Shown here: in pieces, positions 20,556 to 33,200 of the stretch | Layout: each line of letters begins with the position of its first letter | Numbering within the stretch: position 1 is the first letter of the stretch | NCBI GenBank assembly: GCA_964019165.1 | Contig: OZ025274.1 | Coordinates: 15,717,358 to 15,781,357 of the forward strand | Source of the DNA: Mastigias papua | Taxonomy: Eukaryota > Cnidaria > Scyphozoa > Rhizostomeae > Mastigiidae | DNA: 64,000 nt | Direction of reading: 5' to 3' | Translations under genes and position numbers: made by a program | Notes under the pieces: model-generated | What the model saw: the letters and a program-made list of their open reading frames with translations, nothing else | Told to the model about the DNA's origin: nothing | Databases searched by the model: none

Positions 20556-23519
20556 TTATACATTTTTAAATAAAACTAGTTTATTCATCTGGTGTCTTAC
20601 ACTTGGGGTGTTTTTTAGCACTATCTGCCTTGTGTACTGCTTTGCATATGTTTGCATACGTAACAATAAGTATTTTTCACAAATCTTTTTTACAATTTGA
20701 GTGAGATGATCATCCTCAAACACAGGATCGTTCTCGTGAGCATGTTCAGCAAACGACGGAAAATAGGTTCTTAGACTTTCACCACGAGCTCTTAGTATAT
20801 CATTAGTCATTTTCCGTATTAAAAATTCTTTCGAATTTATCCTCATATCATCTTTTCTCGTTCCTTTCACTTTTTCCCGAAATATCTTTTCACACAATGT
20901 TATTATTTTTTGTACTCCATATGAGGCCTCCACTAACCCTCCGTTATTTTTTCTAATTAAGAAAAGCGAGAAAGGTGCTGGTACATAGTCATGTTCATCA
21001 GCTGTGCAATCGAGAGTCAGTGCTTCAGAGCATTGAGAGCAGTCAAGGTTCTTCATTACATTACGTACAATAAATCCTGCAATGTAGTAAATAATATTTT
21101 CAGTGAAGTCTGACAAGGCAATTTTATCAAGATTCTCAGAGAGGGCCTTGGCCTCTTCGTCACTTACTTCATCATCCTGTGGATCCTCCTGGATAGGGGA
21201 CCTGTGCTTTGTCCATTTTAAGCTGAACAAAGAACCTGTACAGTACTCATTAAATGACATTACATTAGCTTTGCTTGATGCAACAATTGAGTTTTTTAGT
21301 AAAAGGTTTCGCATTGCATATTTGAATTGTAATGTATTTGGGTTGTTGTTACTGCCTCCTCTTCCTCTAATACAAGCAAACAGTAATTCTATGTGATCCT
21401 GCGAAAATTTATATGTCAAGATATAATTAAATGGTCTTTCTGTAGCAACTAGGAGCTCCTTTGCAATTAATATAATGGATTTCATTGTCATTACAAAACC
21501 CAATATAAATGTTTTGCGTCTACCGTACACTAGCAATTGTCTTTCAGTAGATTTTAATGCCAAAAGGTACTCAGAAGTGGCTATAAATGTCTTTTCAATC
21601 CCTTCCAGGTTTTGAATCCTTATTGGATGTTTAAACCCTCTTGCATAAGCATAGCGTGAGTTGAGAATGTCAAATAACTTATCAATGGTATTGATAAAAT
21701 CTACTGTTGGCCCACAGTTTTGAAAATCAGGATGTTTCAAATCACATTGGAGGAATGTTAGTGCCTTAGCAACTGAAGAACTAAGTGTCTGTACTGCATA
21801 CTTCACTTTCATTTTGTGTTGCTGCCATTTGGTGTGGTTTATGCCTATCTTATTTGCTAAAGTCAAGCCCTCATCATCTTGGAGTTTGCACAGCTTTTCT
21901 ATATACTCCCAAGAGATAACATGCCCAGAACCAGAGTGGAATTTTCCATAATCACCCAAAGTGTTCCTGGCTAGCTTAACCATATGACATGCATCAAGGA
22001 TGCTTGTCACATTATATGGTCTAGTGGGATGCTTAAAGGACACAACCATCTTGTCATAATTAGGAGTAAAGGAACAACCAAGCAGCCGAAGTGTTTCAAA
22101 ATTAGTGGCTGTCCCATCACAAGTTAATGACCAAACTCTGAAGCCAGAATCAGCAACCAAAGACAATGCAGATTTCACAAGTGATGCTTGTATTGCAGCA
22201 TTTGTCTTGTTTGTAAGAAAATAACCAATAGGGGCCTTCCAGTGACTTCTCAGACCAACAAGAAGAAAACCTAATGCTTCAGAAGCTTGTTCTTCACTGT
22301 GCTCAGGGATGCAACCCCCATAATCAACAAAGCCTGTAAACTTTGCTTTTGTTTTGTCATAAATCACTTGCTTTCTGATGGCCATTGCATCCATCATCAA
22401 GGCACAATCAGACATATTTATGTTATTTGCAACCTGAAGAGCAAGATTCTCAAGGACATCTTTGAGAAATCCTGGCTCACATTCCACAGATGACTGCCAG
22501 TTTCTTAATGATGCAGGATGTGGGAGACAAAGAACTTTTCTCACAAACAAATATGCTTTGGGAGAGTAGAAGTGAAGAGTCAAAGCAAATTTTTTAATCT
22601 CCTCATTGTACCTCCTACCCCCTGGTTTTCGCACTGAGTTTTTTATTTGGTTCTGAAACATTTCCAATGTTAAACCAGAGAACTGATCTTGTAAAAGGTC
22701 AGCTGGTGCATTCTCCAAAAGTTTCCTGTTTCTCATATTTTTAATGAGGCCTGTCAAGGAAGATATTTTTAGGTTTTGCCTTCTAAGTTTCTGTTGAAGA
22801 TTTTTAATTTTTTTCCTCAATTTTGCTTTTGTTGGAGATTGTGTAGCTCTCTTATCTTTCATACAATAAGAATGGTCCTTGACATTAAAGGCTTCCTTTC
22901 TATTTGACACTGAAGTATTAGCTACATTAGAAGGTAGTTTCACATAAGCAATTGGCCTTCGTGCTGGTTTTGTTTTAGGCATCAAGTGACAGGGAAAATT
23001 GAATTTTGATGGGACTGCCGATTTCTTTAGCTTTGTGTAGGGCTGTCCTGGGGGGACAGCATAATCAGTAACATTGAAATGTGCACTGCAAATGTAGCTA
23101 TATATTGAAGGGATCCACTTATCTCGCCTCATAGCTCGTACCCATTTTAAACGCAGATCTTCATTAGCTGGAAACCTGCAGTAAAATGCAATAACATAAC
23201 ATTAGGACTATTAATATTTAGTTGCTTGTGTGTTAGAGGATAAAGGTTTAGTGCTTTCAGAGCTAATATCAATATTTCATAAGGTAGGATCACACATATG
23301 AAGACTTGCTACTCCAAAACATTCAGCAACTATTACAATTGCGGCATCAAGCCTTAGTTTTTACGGCATTTATCATTCTAAGCAAAAAAAATTGCTATTT
23401 GTGTACCGATGAAAAGCGATAGCTGTCCCGTTTCCCGAAGATTCTGTTGCTGGAACCCTTACTGATAATGCCTTTCCATACCTATTTTGGCATCCGTAAG
23501 CAGAGCAAGAAATTACCAT
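20556..23519 (-). CDS. THAP9/P-element-type transposase, two exons
   Basis: Exon 1 is 23407-23519 and exon 2 is 20556-23175. The 231-base intron 23176-23406 has a GT donor and ...TTACTGCAG acceptor. Together they give 910 residues without a stop. The intron splits the THAP finger. Exon 1 gives C5 and C10 (CSAYGCQNR) and ends at FHR; exon 2 continues with FPANEDLRLKW and C67/H70 (ICSAHF), so only the spliced form has a complete C2CH finger. A lysine-rich coiled coil lies near residues 150-190. P-type RNase H acids are D300 (ALMMDAMAI), D391 (LTCDGTATN) and E634 (DHIELLFACIRGRGG, followed by NNNP). LDACHMVKLARN marks the inserted domain that binds GTP in Drosophila P. It looks functional. Confidence 0.93.
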
Positions 23520-23679
23520 CACGAAGAAGCTATAGAAACACAACTAGAAGCATGTTTTGTTGGGTCAGTCAGTACTGCCATGCAGCTTTTTGCCATGCAT
23601 TCAAGATGGTAGCATTGCGCATGGTTGCTTCAGGCCTCGGTTCGGAGTTCGCACTCTAGTGTTTATTTTTATCTCTATG

Positions 23680-23687
23680 GTCACAAC
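23680..23687 (+). repeat. Target site duplication, right copy
   Basis: GTCACAAC, identical to 20153-20160. After it the ISL2EU-like TIR resumes. Confidence 0.95.
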
Positions 23688-23780
23688 ACTCTAGGCCCTC
23701 TTCGTAGCTTAGAACTTTTCACCCCCAAACTCGCCCCAGGCTCCTAGATGCAAAAGAGGCTGGAAATGTTGAAATGGTGT
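23688..23780 (-). repeat. Right TIR of ISL2EU-like element, outer part
   Basis: 93 bases complementary to 16489-16397 with one mismatch seen. It ends GAAATGGTGT, the inverse of the left end. The following 234 bases to the PPP2R3C start hold no recognised feature. Confidence 0.9.
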
Positions 23781-24014
23781 ATTGCAACAATCTGCGCCTG
23801 GGGACATAAACGAGATTGAGTTTGATAACGAGACAGTCCAACGATGGCTAGTAAATTCCATTGAAAATTTGCTTCCACATAGAGTGATGCAAAGGATCGG
23901 AAGTTGAACATGTTAATGTAATCAATTTCTTTGTGCAACCACTCATTTTCAGTCTATAATGATAACAGTACTCTATATTAGGTATATTTTATTTATTACT
24001 TCAAGCCACTTGTG

Positions 24015-25391
24015 ATGAGTTGGGTTGAGAGTTTAAGACAGTCAAATGCAAGGAAGTTTGCTGAAGCAAAGAAGAATGGTAGGCTAAAAAGTGCCGAGGA
24101 AAATGCAGAAGAAGAACAGAGACTTTTTAAAGACTTCTATGAAAAGTTAAAGTCGCCAACAATTAATTCAACAGAGCAGTATAGTGATGGAAATGGTACA
24201 ACAACTCAGATTCCAAGGTTCTACTTCAAATTGCCATCAGAAGAAGACGTCCTTCAACAGAAACTGCGTGAAGAATCACGAGCTGTTTTCCTGCAAAGAA
24301 GAAGTCGTGAGCTTTTGGATAATGATGAATTACATGAGCTTTGGAACCTTCTAGAAAGTCATCAAACACCACCAATCTCTGTGGATGAGCAGATGATCAA
24401 TTATGAAGACTTTCTCAAAGTGAAGGATGAGGCAGGAGAGAAATGCAAGCCATACTTCAAACCAATCATTTATGCAAAACTGTGCCAAAAGGATCCTTAT
24501 GGTAGAATATCAATCATGCAGTTCTTTAATTATGTTATGCGTAAAGTATGGCTGCATCAAACAAGGATTGGCCTTAGTCTTTATGATGTTGCTGGACAAG
24601 GGTATCTCAGGGAATCAGATTTGGAGAACTACATCCTTGAACTGATCCCTACACTTCCACAGCTAGATGGTTTGGAGAAAAGCTTTTATTGCTTTTATGT
24701 GTGCACAGCTGTGAGGAAGTTCTTCTTTTTTCTTGATCCAATGCACACTGGAAAAGTGAAAATACAAGACATCCTTTCTTGTAGCTTTCTTGATGATCTA
24801 TTAGAACTTAGGGAGGAGGTCCTGTCCAAGGATAAGCAAGATTCTAACTGGTTTTCAGCTTCATCTGCACTGAGAGTTTATGGGCAATACTTAAACTTGG
24901 ATACAGATCATAATGGCATGTTAAGTAAACAAGAATTAAAGAGATATGGTACTGGAACACTAACAAATGTATTTTTGGACAGGGTTTTTCAAGAATGTCT
25001 TACATATGAGGGTGAGATGGATTATAAGACATACCTTGATTTTGTTCTTGCTCTTGAAAACAAAAAAGAACCTCAGGCACTACAGTATTTGTTCAAAATT
25101 TTAGATGTTAAAAGTGCTGGTTTCTTAAACACATTTGCTCTGAATTACTTTTATCGAGCCATTCAGGAAGAGATGAGAAAACATGGCCATGAAGTGGTAT
25201 CATTGCATGATGTGAAAGATGAAATATTTGATATGGTGAAGCCAGTTGATCCATTTAACATAACTCTGCAGGATTTGATCAACTCTGGCCAAGGGGACAC
25301 AGTTGTCAACATGCTGGTTGATGTAAATGGATTCCTTATTTATGAAAACAGAGAGGTCCTTGTTGTTGAAGGGAATGAAGACCTGGTATAA
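24015..25391 (+). CDS. PPP2R3C: PP2A regulatory subunit B'' gamma (G5PR), intronless
   Basis: A 458-residue frame from ATG 24015 (MSWVESLRQSNARKFAEAKK) to TAA 25389-25391, close to the roughly 453 residues of vertebrate PPP2R3C. It is recognised by the conserved N-terminus, YAKLCQKDPYGRISIMQFFN and LYDVAGQGYLRESDLENYI. An EF-hand starting at D296 (DTDHNGMLSKQE) is intact with acidic calcium ligands. The protein directs PP2A and has been tied to lymphocyte survival and microtubule/centrosome functions in vertebrates. Unlike PELO, VPS53 and HIP1R in this window it has no intron, so it may be an old retrocopy. No poly(A) tail or flanking duplication is seen. Its start lies 234 bases from a transposon end. 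Confidence 0.95.
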   Translation: MSWVESLRQSNARKFAEAKKNGRLKSAEENAEEEQRLFKDFYEKLKSPTINSTEQYSDGNGTTTQIPRFYFKLPSEEDVLQQKLREESRAVFLQRRSRELLDNDELHELWNLLESHQTPPISVDEQMINYEDFLKVKDEAGEKCKPYFKPIIYAKLCQKDPYGRISIMQFFNYVMRKVWLHQTRIGLSLYDVAGQGYLRESDLENYILELIPTLPQLDGLEKSFYCFYVCTAVRKFFFFLDPMHTGKVKIQDILSCSFLDDLLELREEVLSKDKQDSNWFSASSALRVYGQYLNLDTDHNGMLSKQELKRYGTGTLTNVFLDRVFQECLTYEGEMDYKTYLDFVLALENKKEPQALQYLFKILDVKSAGFLNTFALNYFYRAIQEEMRKHGHEVVSLHDVKDEIFDMVKPVDPFNITLQDLINSGQGDTVVNMLVDVNGFLIYENREVLVVEGNEDLV

Positions 25392-26829
25392 GGAACTATG
25401 TTCAACTGTTTGATACCTTTTGCGTAAAGACAAGCTGCCTCAAACGTTTGTCTCTTTTGAAGTTATATTCATTTACATCATTTGTAATATGGTATTACAC
25501 TGTGCACATTGCACACAAAGCACTTTTAGGTTTTACTGCGGCATGATATGTTGAAAAACTGGTTCATAACTTACATTTTTGCACTTTGTTATCTAAGAAC
25601 TGATAATATTTATTTTCTTTTGGGAACAGAAGATTCGGGCAATAGCAATGGGCTTGGCATTGATCCTGGTAGCTACCCAGACCTTATGAAATAGGAAAGC
25701 CAGAAAGTGATTAACCATAGAACTAATAAGAACTCACAATAAGGCATGCCTGTAGCTTCTAAACTAAGGTGTGAGTCAGTACCTAAAGTAAATGTGGAAG
25801 TGACTCACTTTGTGAAGTTGTAAATCCATACTGTGGATCCATAATTGAAGAAAGTGTCGATTTGCAATTAGCATATATACCTTTTTATTGAAAATAGGTC
25901 ATTAAAACTATCATGTGCATTCATACATGTGCACATGAAATATATTGCAATTTGTTATGCTTATATAACATAATGTTCATTTAGAATTAGCATTCTGCAT
26001 TTTGAATAATGGGCTATGTTTTGTGTACTGTCATACCCTTTGTGTGATTCCAGAAAAGACAACATGGTTTGAGTAGCCATAAGGATGCTGAAACATTTCA
26101 CTCAGTAACTATCAAATGGTGGGTGCTGTCACAGTTCTTGGTGTTTATCTCATGCAAATTTTATCACTGGCTTTAACCCTGTCATTTGCATAACTTTTAA
26201 TGAGACAGAGAAGCCTCAAAACACTGCTGATCAGCTGTTGTAGTCAGTGATATAGAAGAGGGAGGCGTGGGGGTCCAGCCCCCCTACTCATAAGTTGAGC
26301 GGGCTTAGTTTCTTATAAAAATGTGGATACGCAAAGAGCCCCCCCCCCCCCCAGCTATCAATTTACTTCTACACCCCTGATCATAGTTTTTACATGCCTA
26401 GAGCTAACTTCAGATAGAGGCTCTGTTTTATGATGGCCGGTAAGTTGAAAGTTAATCTGTCATCTTGATGAAATTGAATTCAGCTTTAAGTAAAGGCCCA
26501 TCAAGCTATGTTTGTCATCAATTTTTGTTTTCATTTTGTAAACTAATAATTGAACTTCTATTGAAATTTGGACCTGGCTGTTATAGTTGAATCTACTCAA
26601 TGTTCAGAGTGTTTAACCTCAGTATTCTTATGTCTTTTACCCTTACATACCACAGGTTTTGTCTACTGTTTTGTCCGTCATAAACTACAGAACTATGAAC
26701 ACTTCAGACCAACTGATAAGTTTTCTCTAGGTGAGAGGGAGGTCCCATAGCATCAAACTCGTTTCCAAGGTAATCATGCATTGTTATGATGAGCTTTTTA
26801 TTAGCATTTAGCTATTCTTATATCTACCC
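25392..26829. other. Intergenic after PPP2R3C
   Basis: Holds the PPP2R3C 3' untranslated region. A GC-rich stretch at about 26245-26385 includes a run of 14 C residues (26339-26352) and looks like an inserted repeat. No gene is seen. Confidence 0.5.
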
Positions 26830-27470
26830 AGACACTTTGAACAATAGAGTCCCTGTCAAAAAATACTGTAAGCAGAACAGTCGATCTCTAGGGATCCGAC
26901 GTCAGTCTACAGAAATTAACAATACCACATTTTACAAATACCTAGGGTCTAACAATAGCCAATACCATCAGCGTGAAAGAACATGTCCTAGGTTCGCTAA
27001 AAGAGATGGCATCAACTAGAATCAATCTCCTGAAAGATATGAGAACTTTTTCAATTACACTACCCATTCATACGCATTGCCCATATGCAACAAATGGAGC
27101 TGCGCCGCAATTCCTAGAGACCAAAATAACCAGCTTAGAAGATCAAGCGCAAATCATCGTAGGAAGGAAGCACACAATACTGTACTCTGCCAACATCAAA
27201 CGGAAACACATCTGCTCATAAGTTCAGCGATTTATCTATGAGAACTTTTTTGAGAATTTCAGGGGCTAGTTTAGGACAAAAAATGCAAAGATAAATGCTC
27301 GATGCAATGGTACCGTGCTACAAATACCAAAAATGGAATTAGAAAGTGGCAAGAGCATCTTTCTACTATCAAGTTGTTGTTATATTTGATAAATTGCCTA
27401 GAGAAGTCCACATTGAAAAAAGACAAAAGAATATATAATTCAGTCATAAAGAAGAACGAAATATGACTAA
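26830..27470 (+). mobile_element. Degraded LINE reverse transcriptase tail
   Basis: Broken frames spell the usual C-terminal pattern of a LINE ORF2. 'FYKYLG' is followed after a frameshift by 'LTIANTISVKEHV' and 'RINLLKDM', and near 27390 'LFDKLPREVHIEK'. These resemble 'YLGVTI...HI....AN..LG.L' and 'WN.LP..V'. It is interrupted by frameshifts and stops, so it is dead. The family within LINEs cannot be named. Confidence 0.5.
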
Positions 27471-27738
27471 TACGAAAAGCGTATTTTTAATTTGACTAGC
27501 TTTAGCTTCTTTCATTTTCTGTCCTTAATTTATGTTTATACATTTAATTTATGCAGGACTTCTGCTATATGACTGTATCTCCTTCAATGCAACTGAGGAA
27601 TCATCCTGTTAATGTAACCGATAATAATAGTAAAATAATAACATTTTTTTACACTGTTGCTTTTCTCAGAGAATTAACTTTGTGTTTTTGTTTTAGTGAA
27701 ACATTTGTATCAACAAATTTGTCGGCAAAATTTAATTA

Positions 27739-28071
<333 letters not shown>

Positions 28072-30275
28072 AACGCTCTTGTTTTAAAATGTAGCAAGTA
28101 CTATATTTTGATAAAAAGTGGTAAATAAGTGAATTATGACAATACCACTCTTGGAAGAGCTCTGCAAATGGTGTAAAATGATATTTAATCTAGTTTTTCT
28201 ACGAAAGAGAATGCACAATAAAGTTACAAAAGCAGTACTCAGCAATAAACTCTTAGCTTCATCGATGTCGTTCTATCACAAGTGACTAACCTTATTTATA
28301 ACATCAGATGACTCAACTTCATAAGAATTAAAGACAGAAGTATTAAGATTAGTCTTCGATTCTTTACCACATCCTCTTTATCTTCATAGGAATTACGTCA
28401 ACTCGAACCAACCTTGTCAGCCTTATACGCAATTTTTAACAATTTATAGGCCATGTCAGGTAACAATCGATCCTTTGAGCATTTAGGTTTTCAGTTGTTC
28501 TTTAACATAGCCAATAACGTTACTAAGTATATTTTTTGAATGTGTTAAACGTACAGCTGATCAAATCTTTCTTTCAACCCTGTATCTATCAGCTCAAAAG
28601 ATTGATTTCACAAAAAGTTGTGAATCAAGCTATTAAAAAGCTATACACTTTAATAAACTGTAGGAAAAACAATAACAATATAATTAGGATATAATTATGG
28701 TTTTTTTGTTTATTTCTTTTGCTTGTTCCATAGAAAGCAATATGGAACTAGAAGTAAATGAATTATATTATCAATTATGCCATAATTGTTACCAAAATAC
28801 TGCAGCTCTCGAATTTTTCTTCAGTTGTTTGCTGTCTGCAAGCTTGCTCTTCTAATGAAATTTCATCAGTTCTTGCAAGAAGTATGTTAAGCTACATAGA
28901 GATGATTTGGCAAACTCCGGGTTGGAAATGACAAAGTTTTGAAAAAACTTCATGCGGCTTCGAATGAACTTTGGCAAACCTCGAGCGCTGTCTAGGTAGT
29001 GTAGAAATTCAACAGAAAGCGCTTGTTCTATAATTACTTACAGCCTCTGAGATCAAGTTGCCTAGGCATTTTGCAGACTTCATTCTTCAGTTGTTAGTTA
29101 CCAATTGCATAATGGCTACGTTTGCATAAACAGAGAGGCAATAGTAACCTACCTCATTTTTACATTCTTTTCTTTCTTGGACTTTCGTACCAAAGACAAC
29201 AAAGACAACACTTGATTTTTCCTGCATGAGGCCGTGTTTTTATCTAAGCGGTGACCTGTCCTTTTATCCCTGCCGTGCCTAAATCAATCTTCTGTTTACA
29301 ATCTTCATAAATAGATCGGATTCATGTAGCCCACAAAGCATTGTACCACTTTTTCTAGCCTACGCAGTCCGATCGCTTAGTCCGATATAGTACAGAGGTT
29401 ATTATGCAACATAATCAGTTACATATTGGTTGCATTTGCATATTTTTTCTGATCTTGCAAAACTCACATAAATCACATGATACGAGTAGCAACATTTGGG
29501 ACCGGTTGTTATTGATAGAGTGGGTGGCTCAATTGTGGACTAGAGCGCTTTTACCATGAAAGATGACACTTTTCGTTAGAATGTAAACCAGATGCAAAAT
29601 GACCAAAATAACGACAGTTAAAAGCCATATCATTAACTGCAACGATACCGAATTAAAACGTTAGAGGAGTACACGCTTTTTACGCTTATAAGGAACCTAG
29701 CTGAAGGCCTAGTTCTAAAAGTTCCTTAATTCTAGACTTCCAGTGGTCACGTTGTAGTTCTAGCAGTTCTTTAATAAACAGTTCCTTACTTCTCACTGTG
29801 CATTTAGTGCCAATAAAATGACACAGACATAAAAGTAAACATTGAAATTCTGAATTTTGCTTACTTACGCTATGAAAAGCAACTTAGAGAGAAACTAGAT
29901 TAAACTTGTAAGGAATATAAGTACTGAAAACGAGCAAGTTATTAATTTTCGTTTTACGCGAATGAGCTTCCCCCTCTGCTGAACAGAGCACCATGTATTC
30001 AAGGCAATTCCTTCGTATCTGATCAAAGAAGTGAAATCACTCCTCTTTTCGAAAGAGTATTCATTGGAAACTTCTACACATTTGCTGATTTCGACCTTCC
30101 ACCTCTGATTTCCTACCTGCGCAGGAGATTTCAATTCAAAATGAGGCTGAGGTTGAACTAAGTTCTTTTCAAGATGGCTCATTCGAAGACTCGGGACGTA
30201 GAAGCTATCGGCAAATAAAAGAAGGAGCTAGCCTTCGTAGATGTCCGTTACGATGCTAGTAATAAACCATTGAAG
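28072..30275. other. Intergenic upstream of PELO
   Basis: About 2.2 kb with no convincing gene. A 95-residue minus frame at 29895-30182 starts 93 bases from the PELO ATG in divergent orientation. Its 'PQPHFELKSPAQVGNQRW' faintly recalls gag-like retroelement proteins, but I would not call it a gene. The PELO promoter must lie in the last few hundred bases. Confidence 0.45.
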
Positions 30276-33200
30276 ATGAAGCTTGTTCATAAGAATTTTG
30301 AAAAAGATGGATCAGGGTGAGTATCATATGAAACAGATTCAGATTAGATGACCACTTGTACAACTCACCGATAAACTCAAAGAGGACAGTTGAGGGTGAT
30401 CATTTTCGTAGAAACAATGCTATCAATTTTGTTTGATAATATGATATAAGGATCGTTTGAAATCTGTTAGATATCTAACTAAGAAAACCAAAGATATCCG
30501 CTGGAAAGTTTTTGCGAGTGTTTTCATGTTTGATAAGGTCAGGGATCGGGAATTTTCGATACTGTCAAAGAAAACCAGATACTAGTTGATTGGATAATGC
30601 ATATCACTTGTAGACGCCTTTTTCCTAAAGGGTGGCTTAACATTGCCCGGTGACTTGAGTCTTTCATATTCTCATGGATAACTGTTTTATGAATCTGCAG
30701 ATCAGTCACCCTTATCCCAGAAGAAGCTGAGGACATGTGGCATGCATATAATTTGATAGCACAAAATGACAGACTGAGATCGACTACAATAAGGTGAACA
30801 TACACTTATGTCCAATTACTTTTCTTTCTATTTAGTTACTTTGATTATGCAATCTGTGGAAAAAGCTGCTTTCTGTTAGGCTATAATTGAAGAAATTAGT
30901 TATGATAAAATATATATGTTAGTTTTGTACAGAAAAGATTTTTGCTTTCTACCAAGACCAGGATGTGGCTGAGCCCATTATATTATTTTGTCTATATCTG
31001 AATGTTAGTTCATTGAGGTATAAAGTATCATTTCTATAGGGTATGCTGCCTTTTTGTAGACCAGCGTGCTAAGAGTTGTCAATAGCATATATAAGGTACT
31101 TTGTAGTAAGGGAGGTCTGCATGCAAAAATATAGACTGTGCACACTTGCAGGCAAGGAGAAATTATAAGATAAATACAAGATATTCTGACTCTTAGATTG
31201 AGTGAGTGAGTGAGTGAGTGAATGAGTGAGTGAGTGAGTGAGTGAATGAATGAGTGAGGGAGTGAATGAGTGAGTGAGTGAGTGAGTGAGTGAGGGAGTG
31301 AGTGAGTGAGTGATAACTATACATAGTAAAAGTTTGCTGGTGTGCATATGAGATCCCATTAATTTCTACCAAGCTATGGAGAGTGGTTTGTGGATATAAA
31401 AAGTGACACTACCATAATTGATTAGACTGAAAATTTGTTACTATTAAGCTAAGAAGCTGTTATTCATTATATGCATAATATTCCCTTCTATAAATTATCT
31501 TGATGATGCTTTTCTTAACTTATTTAGAATAGAATAGAATAGAATAGAATAGAATAGAATAGAATAGAATAGAATAGAATAGAATAGAATAATGCATTTA
31601 GGATAGGCCAGAGAGCTTTAAAATGGTCATTGCCTGATTATGTAATCCCAGCTACACACCCTTCAATGTGTTTAACTTCATTCAGGCGAGTGACAACCCA
31701 ATCAGCAACTGGAAGTACATCTAGCAATAAAGTAAGGACAACATTAACTATTCAAGTTGAAACAATAGAGTTTGATACACAAGCATCCATGCTGAGAATA
31801 AAGGGAAGAAATATAGTTGAGAATCAGTATGTTAAGGTAAATAGAATTATCAGAATGTTTAGATTGTAACCCCAATCTTGTTTTGCTCTCAGGGGTTTTG
31901 TCAATTGTGTTAAGCACAAACTACAAAATCAAGTCACTTGGAACTTACATTGTGCATCTTGTTTTCATTCCCTAGGCATTTCTCCTGTTAGAATGCTACA
32001 GTGCTATTCATATTACCCTTACTCTTACTCTAAGTTTTTATGTGTGATTTCTTGACTATTTGGGATGATAATTCAAGTGGAATTACCACAATGCAAAGTT
32101 GTGCCTTTTTGTGAATTTAAGGCAAATACTTTGATGGTAGAAATATTACATAACATGAATATAACTGCTGAAGTAGATTTGGGATCAATGGTGTATCTTT
32201 CTCTGTGTTTGATTAGAGATGTTGTGTTGGAACCATAAAAATCACTCAAAACATGTTTACATGTTTATTTTGTTGACTTGCAGAGTAAGGTATTTGATTG
32301 CTTAAAAAGATGTTTGGCTTCTAGATGGGACAATATCACACGATTGATTTGGAGCTAAATAGAAAGTTTACCGTCAGTAAAGATTATTGGGACTGTATTG
32401 CAATTGAAAGGGTTGGTCAGTATTGATTCAAATATTTGCTTTCATTTTTAATCTTACTTTTTCCTCCCATCACCTTTCAATATCACAGAGCTTTCATTTA
32501 CTAGTGTCTTGTCTTTATTTTGTTCACAGGGCATTTTGTTGACATTTTCCTTTCTCAATTTACCTTTAGAATCTGCCTGTGATCCAACACAGCATGCTGA
32601 TTTAGCTGCCATCATTATGCAGGAAGGTAGTATCAAGTGCCAGTGAATGAACTTTTTCGATTGCTGAATTTCAATATAGGGCAAAACACATATGCATGTT
32701 AAAACAGCACAGTGGAATTACGTTTTATCATTTGACATGATTTCATCACACCAACTTACTCTTAGGTCCCTAATAAACTGGGAGAGGGTTCATTTGTTAA
32801 TTTTTCAGGTGTTTCCAGATCCCCTGGAGTTTATTAAGACCTCCGTTTATTAAATGTCAAGGAATGAAAAATGATTTGAAAGTGTTTTCCTTGAGAAAAG
32901 GCATTATTTATTTCATCAAACAATAGTGTTTCTTTTGTTAAATGGATGTGTCATTTGTTTTTTTTCAGAAGTGCAATGGACAGTTAAATCTTCATTAGAT
33001 TTTGGAAATATGTCCGGCCCCACTATTTATTAAGACCCTCGTTTATAGGTTTTAGATATATTTATCCCCCCATTTATTAAGACTCACCATTTATTACAAA
33101 CCTAAGAGTAAGTTAATTTGTTAACAGAGTTACTCTTGCATTGCTCGACCTTGCCCATCTGTCATCCAAGCCATCATGCAACTAGTGCACAATTTAAACG

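Larger units (their letters stand above)
20161..23679 (-). mobile_element. P-element-like DNA transposon
   Basis: A 3519-base element. Its ends are a 31-base perfect inverted repeat (20161-20191 and 23649-23679, beginning CATAGAGATAAAAATAAACA). It is flanked by an exact 8-base duplication, GTCACAAC, at 20153-20160 and 23680-23687. Both numbers match the well-known Drosophila P element (31-bp TIR, 8-bp duplication). It carries one two-exon THAP-P transposase gene on the minus strand. It inserted into the right TIR of the ISL2EU-like element, so it is the younger of the two. Confidence 0.95.
16397..23780. mobile_element. ISL2EU-like DNA transposon, interrupted by a P-like element
   Basis: The ends are inverted repeats: 16397-16627 on the left, and on the right 20023-20160 continued at 23688-23780 after removal of the inserted element. 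Both arms come to 231 bases, and I count two mismatches by eye. It begins ACACCATTTC and ends GAAATGGTGT, flanked by AT on each side. The flank ATTGCAA is nearly palindromic, so the exact edge is uncertain by a few bases. Without the insertion it is about 3.86 kb. It carries two convergent genes: a SAP-SWIM-YqaJ nuclease protein and a THAP-like/DDE transposase. A transposase paired with a YqaJ nuclease, with 2-bp AT duplication, is what I recall for the ISL2EU superfamily. Assignment to Harbinger-like or Kolobok-like groups would be the alternatives. Confidence 0.85.

Noticed and set aside
29895..30182. 95-residue minus frame divergent from PELO
   Set aside because: Weak resemblance to gag-like retroelement proteins only; no splice or promoter evidence. 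Left as part of the intergenic entry.
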